50,796 nt of DNA, taken from contig CAZLYX010000010.1 of the NCBI GenBank assembly GCA_964563885.1, positions 1 through 50,796 on the forward strand, given 5' to 3'. This document shows positions 16,580 to 23,977 of the stretch, piece by piece; within the stretch, counting starts at the first letter, position 1, and each line of letters opens with the position of its first letter. The stretch is from CAZLYX01 sp964563885. Its GTDB lineage: Bacteria > Pseudomonadota > Gammaproteobacteria > Burkholderiales > Neisseriaceae. The position numbers and the translations under genes were made by a program. The notes beneath the pieces are model-generated. The model was not told the DNA's origin and ran no database searches. It worked only from the letters and a program-made list of their open reading frames with translations.

Positions 16580-17628
16580 ATGACCCACTCCCGCCGTTTT
16601 GATTGGCTAACCATTGCAGCATTGGTTTTGCCGCCATTATTTTGGGCGGGTAACGTGATTGTGGCGCGTGCAGCGCGTGGCGATGTGCCGCCGTTCACGT
16701 TGTCATNNNNNNNNNNNNNNNNNNNNNNNNNNNNNNNNNNNNNNNNNNNNNNNNNNNNNNNNNNNNNNNNNNNNNNNNNNNNNNNNNNNNNNNNNNNNNN
16801 NNNNNNAACGTGATTGTGGCGCGTGCAGCGCGTGGCGATGTGCCGCCGTTCACGTTGTCATTTGGGCGCTGGGTGATTGCGCTGGCGTGCTTGCTGCCAT
16901 TTGCTTGGCCATATTTAAAGCGAGATTGGCCATTGTATCGACAACATTTTCGCTTGATTATGGCAGTAGCACTTACAGGCGTATTGTCTTTCAATACGCT
17001 GGTGTACAGCGGTTTACATTACACCACCAGCACCAATGCTTTGCTGCTTAATTCGTGTATTCCTGTATTAATTATGCTGATTGGTGCGTTGTTTTATCAA
17101 CAAAAATTGCGCCCTTTGCACATACTGGGTTTAACCATATCACTGGCGGGCGTGCTAACCATTATTTTGCACGGAGAATGGGCACGATTATTGAGTTTAT
17201 CGTTTAACCGAGGCGATTTGTTGGTGTTTGCTGCAGTGATATGTTGGGCGTTTTATACCTTGTTAATGCGACGTATTCCGGTAAGCATCAACCGCACTGG
17301 CCTCACCGCGCTCACTATTGGCATCGCGCTAGTGTTTTTGTTGCCTTTGTGGCTGTGGGAACGCAGCACTGGCGCATTGCCAATATGGAATGCACGCGCA
17401 GTGTGGTCGCTGGCGTATGTGGGGTTGTTGCCATCGGTGGCGGCTTATTTATTGTACACACAAGCAGTAGCAAGGGTTGGCGCTGTGCGCGCGGGATTGA
17501 GTATTCATTTAATGCCCGTGTTTGGCACTTTATTGGCAGTAGGGCTGTTGGGAGAGTCATTACATAGCTATCATTTGATGGGTATTGCAGCCATTTTTAT
17601 TGGCATTGGTTTGTCGAATAGGCAATAG
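16580..17628 (+). CDS. EamA/DMT-family inner-membrane transporter, interrupted by an artefactual gap
   Basis: Drug/metabolite transporter with two EamA repeats and about ten membrane helices. The sequence is broken by 100 N at 16707-16806, but the 55 bases before the N run (16652-16706) are identical to the 55 after it (16807-16861). Removing one copy and the N leaves 894 bases, in frame, encoding 297 residues: WLTIAALVLPPLFWAG joins NVIVARAARGDVPPFTLS and FGRWVIALACLLPF. That length is normal for the family, so I regard the gene as intact. The substrate is unknown; relatives export amino acids or metabolites. It is followed by a DUS-pair terminator. Confidence 0.85.
16707..16806. other. Assembly gap (100 N) between duplicated 55-base contig ends
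   Basis: Identical 55-base ends on both sides suggest two contigs that overlap by exactly one k-mer and were scaffolded without merging. The true gap length is probably zero. Confidence 0.85.
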
Positions 17629-17650
17629 CTTGATGTAGAAAAAGATTACA

Positions 17651-17685
17651 AAAAGGCTACCTGAAATGTTTCAGGTAGCCTTTGA
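17651..17685. terminator. DUS-pair terminator between the EamA gene and leuS
   Basis: Exact DUS at 17654-17665 and inverted copy at 17670-17681, a tight 4-base loop, with A and T runs outside; it can serve both convergent genes. Confidence 0.88.
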
Positions 17686-17718
17686 TTGGTTTTAAAGCAG
17701 ATTAAAGCTTAATCATCT

Positions 17719-20373
17719 CTAAACCACAATATTCACTAAACGGCCAGGTACAACAATGACTTTTTTCGGCGTATTGCCGTTGAGAAACTTTTGCGCACCC
17801 TCGGTGGCCATTGCGGCGGCTTCGATAGTATCTTTAGTTGCATCAGCGGCAACGGTGATTTTGTCGCGCAATTTACCGTTTACCTGCACCATAATATCAA
17901 TTTCAGATTTAACCAATGCAGCTTCATCTACTTGTGGCCAAGCGGCTTGCCATAGCGCAGTGTCGGCGCCACGCAATGCTTGCCAGAGTGACTCACAGAT
18001 GTGCGGCACAATCGGCCACAGTAGGCGTACAGTGGCTTCTAGCACTTCTTGAGCAATGGCACGGCCTTGGTCATTAGTGCAATCACCGTTTTTCACGCAA
18101 GCATCATATTGATTCAGCAATTCCATGGTTGCCGCAATGGCAGTGTTGAACTGCTGGCGGCGGCCATAATCGTCTGAAACTTTAGCAATGGTGCTGTGCA
18201 GCTTGTGACGCAAATCTTTCAATTCTTTGCTCAAGCCCTCTTGGCTACCTGAAAATGCGCCTACTGTTGCACCTTTGCTGGTGTATTCATACACGGTGCG
18301 CCATAAACGACGTAAGAAACGATGCGCACCTTCCACGCCGCTGTCGCTCCATTCCAATGATTGGTCGGGCGGTGAAGCAAACATCATAAACAAACGGGCG
18401 GTGTCGGCGCCATAAACGTCGATTAATTCTTGTGGGTCGACGCCGTTGTTTTTTGATTTCGACATTTTTTCAGTGCCACTGGTGAGCACGGGCAAACCAT
18501 CGGCCTTTAGCACAGCTGAAACAGGGCGACCTTTTTCGTCAAATGTAAGCTCAATATCAGCAGGGTTAATCCACGTTTTAGCACCATTTTCAGCTTCACG
18601 ATAATAGGTGTCGCATACCACCATACCTTGTGTGAGTAAGCGTTCAAAAGGTTCGTCAACTTGAATGATGCCTTCATCGCGCATAAGCTTGGTGAAGAAG
18701 CGTGCATATAAAAGATGCAAAATAGCGTGTTCGATGCCACCAATATATTGGTCAACCGAGCCCCAATATTGAGCCGCTTTAGGGTCTACCATGCCTTGCT
18801 GGAATTGTGGCGACATATAGCGGAATGGATACCAGCTTGATTCCATAAAGGTGTCCATTGTGTCGGTTTCGCGTTTCGCCGCGCCGCCACAACTTGGGCA
18901 AGTGGTTTCGTAGAATTCTGGCATTTTTGCCAACGGCGAACCCGTGCCATCAGGCACTACATTTTCAGGCAGCACCACGGGTAATTGGTCATCGGGCACT
19001 AATACATCGCCGCAAGTTTGGCAGTGGATAATCGGGATTGGGCAGCCCCAATAGCGTTGACGCGAAATACCCCAATCGCGTAAGCGATATTGAGTTTTAG
19101 GCGCGCCAGCATCTTGGGTTTGTAATTTAGCGCCCATGGCATCAAAGGCTGCCTGAAAGTCCATGCCATCAAATTCACCGCTGTTGATTAACGCAGTGTT
19201 GTCTTTGTCAGCATACCAATCTTGCCATTGCTGAGCGCTAAATGGTTCTTGTGTTTGGGTAGACGTGATTACTTGCTTAATTGGCAAGTTGTATTGTAGG
19301 GCAAATTCAAAATCGCGCTCATCATGAGCGGGCACTGCCATCACTGCGCCATCGCCATAACCCCATAATACATAGTTGGCAATCCATACTTCTAGTTTGT
19401 CGCCACTGAGTGGATTGATTACAAAACGGCCAGTGGGTAAGCCTTTTTTCTGCATGGTTGCCATGTCGGCTTCAGCCACAGATCCAGATTTACATTCGGC
19501 AATAAACGCTTGCAGCTTTGGATTGTCTGCGGCAGCGGCAGTGGCCAATGGGTGTTCGGCAGCTACGGCGGCATACGTTGCGCCCATTAAAGTATCGGGG
19601 CGCGTGGTGTAAACCTGTAGATAATCTTTATATTCACCACTTAAACCTTGTTGGCTGTCTGAGGCTACCTGAAAGCGTACTTGCATGCCGCGGGATTTAC
19701 CAATCCAGTTGCGCTGCATGGTTTTTACTTGCTCAGGCCAGTGTTCTAATTTATCTAAATCACTCAACAATTCTTCGGCGTAATCGGTGATTTTAAAGTA
19801 ATACATGGGGATTTCGCGCTTTTCAATCAGCGCGCCCGAACGCCAGCCACGGCCATCAATCACTTGTTCATTGGCCAATACGGTTTGGTCGACTGGATCC
19901 CAGTTTACGTTGCCATTTTTGCGGTAAACAATGCCTTTTTGATACAGCTTGATAAACAGCCATTGTTCCCAACGGTAATATTCTGGCGTGCAGGTGGCGA
20001 TTTCGCGCTCCCAATCAAAAGCAAAGCCCAAACTTTTGAGCTGCTTTTTCATGTAGGCGATATTTTCATAAGTCCACGCTGCGGGGGCAACATTGTTTTG
20101 CATGGCTGCGTTTTCTGCTGGCATGCCAAAAGCGTCCCAACCCATTGGTTGCAAAACATTAAAGCCATTTAAAAGTTTAAAACGGCTTAAAACGTCGCCA
20201 ATAGTGTAATTGCGCACATGACCCATATGCAGCTTACCCGAAGGATAGGGAAACATAGACAGACAATAATATTTGGGTTTGCTGGTGTCTTCAGATACAT
20301 TAAATAGACGCGCTTGTTCCCATTTGTTTTGGGCAGCAGGTTCGATAATAGAAGGTTGGTATTGTTCTTGCAT
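17719..20373 (-). CDS. leuS: Leucyl-tRNA synthetase
   Basis: Class I aminoacyl-tRNA synthetase of 884 residues that charges tRNA-Leu in the cytoplasm. The HIGH-type motif is YPSGKLHMGHVRNYTIGD near residues 43-60, the editing domain contains TTRPDTLMGATY, a zinc-type segment has CPSCGG, and KMSKSKNNGVDP is the second ATP motif; the C-terminal anticodon-binding region ends with VQVNGKLRDKI. Complete. Three DUS-type words lie inside the gene: an exact one at 19662-19673, an 11-of-12 at 18242-18253 and AGGCTGCCTGAA at 19146-19157, which belongs to a different neisserial dialect. Transcribed away from the GntP-type gene. Confidence 0.98.
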   Translation of the reverse strand: MQEQYQPSIIEPAAQNKWEQARLFNVSEDTSKPKYYCLSMFPYPSGKLHMGHVRNYTIGDVLSRFKLLNGFNVLQPMGWDAFGMPAENAAMQNNVAPAAWTYENIAYMKKQLKSLGFAFDWEREIATCTPEYYRWEQWLFIKLYQKGIVYRKNGNVNWDPVDQTVLANEQVIDGRGWRSGALIEKREIPMYYFKITDYAEELLSDLDKLEHWPEQVKTMQRNWIGKSRGMQVRFQVASDSQQGLSGEYKDYLQVYTTRPDTLMGATYAAVAAEHPLATAAAADNPKLQAFIAECKSGSVAEADMATMQKKGLPTGRFVINPLSGDKLEVWIANYVLWGYGDGAVMAVPAHDERDFEFALQYNLPIKQVITSTQTQEPFSAQQWQDWYADKDNTALINSGEFDGMDFQAAFDAMGAKLQTQDAGAPKTQYRLRDWGISRQRYWGCPIPIIHCQTCGDVLVPDDQLPVVLPENVVPDGTGSPLAKMPEFYETTCPSCGGAAKRETDTMDTFMESSWYPFRYMSPQFQQGMVDPKAAQYWGSVDQYIGGIEHAILHLLYARFFTKLMRDEGIIQVDEPFERLLTQGMVVCDTYYREAENGAKTWINPADIELTFDEKGRPVSAVLKADGLPVLTSGTEKMSKSKNNGVDPQELIDVYGADTARLFMMFASPPDQSLEWSDSGVEGAHRFLRRLWRTVYEYTSKGATVGAFSGSQEGLSKELKDLRHKLHSTIAKVSDDYGRRQQFNTAIAATMELLNQYDACVKNGDCTNDQGRAIAQEVLEATVRLLWPIVPHICESLWQALRGADTALWQAAWPQVDEAALVKSEIDIMVQVNGKLRDKITVAADATKDTIEAAAMATEGAQKFLNGNTPKKVIVVPGRLVNIVV

Positions 20374-20460
20374 GATATTGGCTTATGTAAAGTGAGCGTT
20401 TGTAAAGTAGTAAGGCAGAATTATAGCAGCTTCACCAGATTTAATCGGCTAAATGATATT

Positions 20461-20472
20461 AGGCTACCTGAA
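20461..20472 (+). repeat. Single exact DUS upstream of leuS
   Basis: Isolated copy 88 bases before the leuS start; no paired arm nearby. Confidence 0.85.
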
Positions 20473-20593
20473 ACGTTTTAACTGTCTTTGTTTCATGAGT
20501 TAGTAATATCAAAGCACTTCTACGTGCGCATTGGGTACACTAAAAAAATCATCCTATTTAGCTTGATAACACACAGTTTTGCATGGCTTTGAA

Positions 20594-20626
20594 TGAGGCT
20601 AACTGAACATATTCAGGTAGCCTTTG
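20594..20626. repeat. Imperfect DUS hairpin
   Basis: AGGCTAACTGAA at 20596-20607 pairs with the exact inverted DUS at 20612-20623 over a 4-base loop. There is no gene directly upstream on either strand for it to terminate. Confidence 0.7.
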
Positions 20627-20663
20627 ACTTTAAATGTATTTATACAATAAGCAATGGTAATCA

Positions 20664-20709
20664 ATCACAGTTGCTGATTTTACCCATCAGCAATTGTGAT
20701 AATTTTTTT
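20664..20709 (+). terminator. Strong intrinsic-terminator-like hairpin about 95 bases before the permease gene
   Basis: ATCACAGTTGCTGAT at 20664-20678 pairs with ATCAGCAATTGTGAT at 20686-20700 (15 bp, one G-U), loop of 7, followed by AATTTTTTT. It is oriented to end plus-strand transcription, yet no plus-strand gene precedes it. It could be a leader attenuator of the permease gene or the end of an unannotated small RNA. Confidence 0.7.
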
Positions 20710-20763
20710 GAAAAGCTTATGTTAGGATTGGTTAACGAGTAAAAATTGTTCAACATTTAGAGG

Positions 20764-20788
20764 ATTCTTAGTTTTTTATGCTAAGAAT
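20764..20788. promoter_or_regulatory. Inverted repeat ATTCTTAG / CTAAGAAT just before the permease RBS
   Basis: Perfect 8-bp arms with a 9-base spacer, ending 3 bases before AAAGG. As RNA it could mask the ribosome binding site; as DNA it could be an operator. No direct proof. Confidence 0.3.
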
Positions 20789-20803
20789 TAAAAGGTAATG
20801 ATT

Positions 20804-22195
20804 ATGTTTAGTACGTTAGCAATCGTAGTTTCGTTGTTGATGTTGATGTTTTTTGCGTATCGAGGCTATACCGTGCTGCTGTTGGCACCGATTATGGCTG
20901 GTCTGGCTGTATTGCTTTCGGGTGATGCTGGTTTTCTGATGCCGATTTATACAGAAACCTTTATGACGGCTTTGGGTAATTACTTGCTCAAATTCTTCCC
21001 AGTGTTTCTGTTGGGTGCATTGTTCGGTCAATTGATGGCAGATTCTGGCGCAGCAGCGGCAATTGCTAAGGGCACGGTGAATGTTTTAGGCTCGAGTCGA
21101 GCCATTTTGGTGGTGGTGGTTGCGTGTGGCTTGCTGACATATGGCGGTGTATCGCTGTTTGTGGTGGCATTTGCAATTTATCCTATCTCTAAAGTGTTGT
21201 TTATTGAGGCCAAAATTCCAAAACGCTTGATTCCAGCAGCAATTGCGCTGGGATCGTTTACGTTTACGATGACTGCGCTGCCTGGCACGCCAGCAATTCA
21301 AAATGCGATTCCAATTCCTTACTACGGTACCAACGCGTTTGCGGCACCAGGCTTGGGTATTATCGGCGGCTTAGTGATGTTTTTAGGTGGTTGGTGGTGG
21401 TTACAAAGCCGTGCCAATAAAGCTCAGGCTGCAGGTGAGGGTTACGGCACGCATAAAGATGATGGCGCGGATATGGCTGAAGTTGATTCGCAAAATATGT
21501 CTTTTGCTTTGGCTCTGTTGCCGCTGGTGTTGGTGATCGGTGTGAATGCGCTGTTTACTTACTTTATTTTCCCGCAAACAGATTTTTCATTCTTAACAGA
21601 CAAATATCCGAATTTAAAAGTGTCGGGTCAGTTGGGTTTGTGGTCAATTATCATTTCACTGGTTGTGGCGTGTGCAGTGTTGATGATTATGCGTTGGAAA
21701 ACGTGGCATGATTTACAAAGCACCATTAACCGTGGTGTGTATGGTTCGATGTTGCCCATTTTCAATACCGCATCTGAAGTAGGTTATGGTGCAGTCATTG
21801 CTTCATTGGCAGGGTTTGTGATTATTCGTGATTGGGTGTTGGGTGTTGCACCTGGCAATCCGCTGATATCGGAAACCATCGCCATGACTACCTTGGCAGG
21901 AATTACAGGCTCGTCTTCTGGTGGATTGAGTATCGCGTTGCAAACTCTGGGTGCAGATTATCTAAGAATGGCAGCTGAAAGTAACATTAGCCCTGAATTG
22001 CTACACCGAGTAGCAGTGATGGCGGCGGGTGGCTTTGATACTTTACCGCATTGTGGAGCAGTGATTACTTTGCTGTCTATTTGTGGTCTAAACCATAAGC
22101 AATCATATTTAAACATTGCAGCGGTAACGATTATTGTGCCGATGTTTGCGGTGATAACAGTGATTACATTGGGAACCATGTTTGGATCGTTCTAA
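20804..22195 (+). CDS. GntP-family permease, possibly for hydroxybutyrate or a related acid
   Basis: Inner-membrane permease of 463 residues with about 12 hydrophobic segments. FFAYRGYTVLLLAPIMAGLAVLL, FPVFLLGALFGQLM, GGVSLFVVAFAIYPISKVLF and GITGSSSGGLSIAL are typical of the GntP/IT superfamily, in the branch often annotated as D-beta-hydroxybutyrate permease rather than gluconate transporters. That assignment fits the CoA-transferase genes 230 bases downstream, but substrate is inference. The start at 20804 is chosen because AAAGG lies 8 bases upstream; the ATG at 20798 is too close to it. The gene ends at its own terminator, so the CoA-transferase genes are probably a second transcript. 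Confidence 0.82.
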   Translation: MFSTLAIVVSLLMLMFFAYRGYTVLLLAPIMAGLAVLLSGDAGFLMPIYTETFMTALGNYLLKFFPVFLLGALFGQLMADSGAAAAIAKGTVNVLGSSRAILVVVVACGLLTYGGVSLFVVAFAIYPISKVLFIEAKIPKRLIPAAIALGSFTFTMTALPGTPAIQNAIPIPYYGTNAFAAPGLGIIGGLVMFLGGWWWLQSRANKAQAAGEGYGTHKDDGADMAEVDSQNMSFALALLPLVLVIGVNALFTYFIFPQTDFSFLTDKYPNLKVSGQLGLWSIIISLVVACAVLMIMRWKTWHDLQSTINRGVYGSMLPIFNTASEVGYGAVIASLAGFVIIRDWVLGVAPGNPLISETIAMTTLAGITGSSSGGLSIALQTLGADYLRMAAESNISPELLHRVAVMAAGGFDTLPHCGAVITLLSICGLNHKQSYLNIAAVTIIVPMFAVITVITLGTMFGSF

Positions 22196-22208
22196 ATAGG
22201 TTTGACGC

Positions 22209-22247
22209 TTCAGGTAGCCTGTTCATCAAGGCTACCTGATTTTTATT
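22209..22247 (+). terminator. Terminator of the permease gene, DUS pair in outward order
   Basis: TTCAGGTAGCCT at 22209-22220 pairs with AGGCTACCTGAT at 22229-22240, followed by TTTTATTT. The order of the arms is the reverse of that in most hairpins of this window. A weak ACCTGAA / TTCAGGT pair follows at 22339-22364. Confidence 0.75.
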
Positions 22248-22426
22248 TGGCGGGCGTATTTGAAATTATCTATAACAACTAAAGCTGAACATACAAGAAG
22301 ATAGTTGATTTTATAAAGCACCAGTGATGATGGTTTTTACCTGAAAGCGTTATTTTATTCAGGTATACTAAGCACCTCAGTATTTTATTAAATAACATAA
22401 ATCACCTTAATCAAGGAGAGAATTAA

Positions 22427-23131
22427 ATGAACAAAGTATTTCCTGATGCGACCAGCGCCTTGTCTGGCGTGGTGTCGGATGGACAAACACTGGCCATTGG
22501 CGGCTTTGGCTTATGTGGTATTCCTGAAGCATTGATCACTGCTTTGCGCGATAGTGGCGTAAAAGATCTAACCTGTATTAGCAACAATGCGGGTGTTGAT
22601 GGCTTTGGTTTAGGCATGTTGTTGCAAACACGTCAAATTAAAAAAATGATTTCTTCATATGTTGGCGAAAACAAAGAATTTGAGCGTCAATTTTTATCTG
22701 GCGAGTTAGAAGTTGAATTAACCCCGCAAGGTACCTTGGCTGAGAAACTGCGCGCTGCAGGGGCTGGTATTCCTGCTTTTTATACCCGCACTGGTGTGGG
22801 TACTCAAGTAGCAGATGGTAAAGAAGCGCGTGAGTTTGACGGTTTAGAATATATATTAGAACGCTCTTTGCCCGCTGATGTGGCGTTGGTAAAAGCATGG
22901 AAAGCTGACAAAAGCGGCAACTTAATTTTCCGCAAAACTGCGCGCAACTTTAATCCAGATGTGGCTACTGCAGGTAAAATCACCATTGTAGAAGTAGAAG
23001 AGCTGGTGGAAACGGGTACATTTGAGCCAGATAGCGTTCATTTGCCCGGTATTTATGTACAGCGTATCGTGGTCAACGCCAACCCTGAAAAACGCATCGA
23101 ACAACGTACCGTTCGTAAAGAGGAGAATTAA
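22427..23131 (+). CDS. scoA: 3-oxoacid CoA-transferase, subunit A
   Basis: Alpha subunit (234 residues) of a family I CoA-transferase that moves CoA from succinyl-CoA to a 3-oxoacid such as acetoacetate, in the cytoplasm. The glycine-rich start DGQTLAIGGFGLCGIPEALI, the CISNNAGVDGFGLG segment and GTLAEKLRAAGAGIPAFYT with TGVGTQVADGKE are family hallmarks. AAGGAGAG lies 8 bases before the ATG. The B subunit follows after 2 bases. Such pairs can use acetoacetate, or in some bacteria acetate to close the TCA cycle in place of succinyl-CoA synthetase; the neighbouring permease favours a keto- or hydroxy-acid. Confidence 0.93.
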   Translation: MNKVFPDATSALSGVVSDGQTLAIGGFGLCGIPEALITALRDSGVKDLTCISNNAGVDGFGLGMLLQTRQIKKMISSYVGENKEFERQFLSGELEVELTPQGTLAEKLRAAGAGIPAFYTRTGVGTQVADGKEAREFDGLEYILERSLPADVALVKAWKADKSGNLIFRKTARNFNPDVATAGKITIVEVEELVETGTFEPDSVHLPGIYVQRIVVNANPEKRIEQRTVRKEEN

Positions 23132-23133
23132 TC

Positions 23134-23763
23134 ATGGCTTGGACACGTGAACAAATGGCGAAACGCGCCGCACAAGAATTGCAAGATGGTTTTTATGTGA
23201 ACTTGGGCATTGGCTTGCCAACTTTGGTTGCAAACTACATCCCTGAGGGCATGGATGTTTGGTTGCAATCTGAAAATGGTTTGCTCGGTATTGGTGAGTT
23301 TCCAACTGAAGAAACCATTGATGCAGATTTGATTAATGCGGGCAAACAAACCGTTACTGCGATGGCTGGCGCTAGCTTTTTTTCTAGCTCACAATCATTC
23401 GGAATGATTCGTGGTGGCCATGTTAACTTGGCGATTTTGGGCGCAATGGAAGTAGCTGAATATGGTGATTTAGCCAACTGGATGATTCCAGGCAAAATGG
23501 TTAAAGGCATGGGCGGCGCAATGGATTTGGTTGCTGGTGTACAGCGCGTGATTGTGTTGATGGAACATTGTGCCAAAAATGGTTCACATAAAATTGTGCC
23601 AGAATGTACTTTGCCATTAACAGGTAAAAAAGTGGTTCATCGCATCATAACTGATATGGCGGTTTTGGATGTAACCGAGCAAGGTCTAAAACTGGTTGAG
23701 CTGGCAGAAGGTGTTGACTTTGATACCCTGCAAGCGGCAACGGGTGTTGCGATTACTCGTTAA
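23134..23763 (+). CDS. scoB: 3-oxoacid CoA-transferase, subunit B
   Basis: Beta subunit (209 residues) carrying the catalytic glutamate that forms the enzyme-CoA thioester: Glu47 in WLQSENGLLGIGEFP. The preceding VNLGIGLPTLVANYIP and the later IRGGHVNLAILGAMEV with WMIPGKMVKGMGGAMDLV are conserved. Start ATG at 23134 with AGGAG 8 bases upstream, 2 bases after the scoA stop, so the two subunits are co-translated. Closed by two successive DUS-pair hairpins. Confidence 0.94.
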   Translation: MAWTREQMAKRAAQELQDGFYVNLGIGLPTLVANYIPEGMDVWLQSENGLLGIGEFPTEETIDADLINAGKQTVTAMAGASFFSSSQSFGMIRGGHVNLAILGAMEVAEYGDLANWMIPGKMVKGMGGAMDLVAGVQRVIVLMEHCAKNGSHKIVPECTLPLTGKKVVHRIITDMAVLDVTEQGLKLVELAEGVDFDTLQAATGVAITR

Positions 23764-23787
23764 AACATTGGTTAAGACTGCTTGATG

Positions 23788-23822
23788 AAAAGGCTACCTG
23801 AATGTGTTCAGGTAGCCTTTAT
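23788..23822 (+). terminator. DUS-pair terminator behind scoB
   Basis: Exact DUS at 23791-23802 and inverted exact copy at 23807-23818, 4-base loop, T-run after. Confidence 0.88.
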
Positions 23823-23920
23823 ATTATTTGATGCGGATAGATAAAACAGTATTGCTAAAGATATACAGAGTTATGATTCTAAACTAAACATTATTTAGAT
23901 GGTTAAGTTTAAAGGTTAAA

Positions 23921-23958
23921 TAAAAGGCTACCTGAACATATTCAGGTAGCCTTTTTTA
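23921..23958 (-). terminator. DUS-pair terminator shared with pnp
   Basis: Exact copies at 23925-23936 and 23941-23952 with AAAA and TTTTTT outside; 20 bases past the pnp stop and 100 bases after the scoB hairpin. The minus-strand end is likely for pnp. Confidence 0.8.
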
Positions 23959-23977
23959 TTACAGCAATGGTTAAAGC

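Larger units (their letters stand above)
20374..20803. other. Divergent leuS / permease intergenic region with hairpins
   Basis: 430 bases without a supported gene, containing one isolated DUS, one DUS-type hairpin, one strong terminator-like hairpin and one short inverted repeat, listed separately. Promoters for both flanking genes must lie here. Confidence 0.6.

Noticed and set aside
18507..18755. Frames inside leuS on the same strand as separate genes
   Set aside because: They are shadows of the continuous 884-residue synthetase frame.
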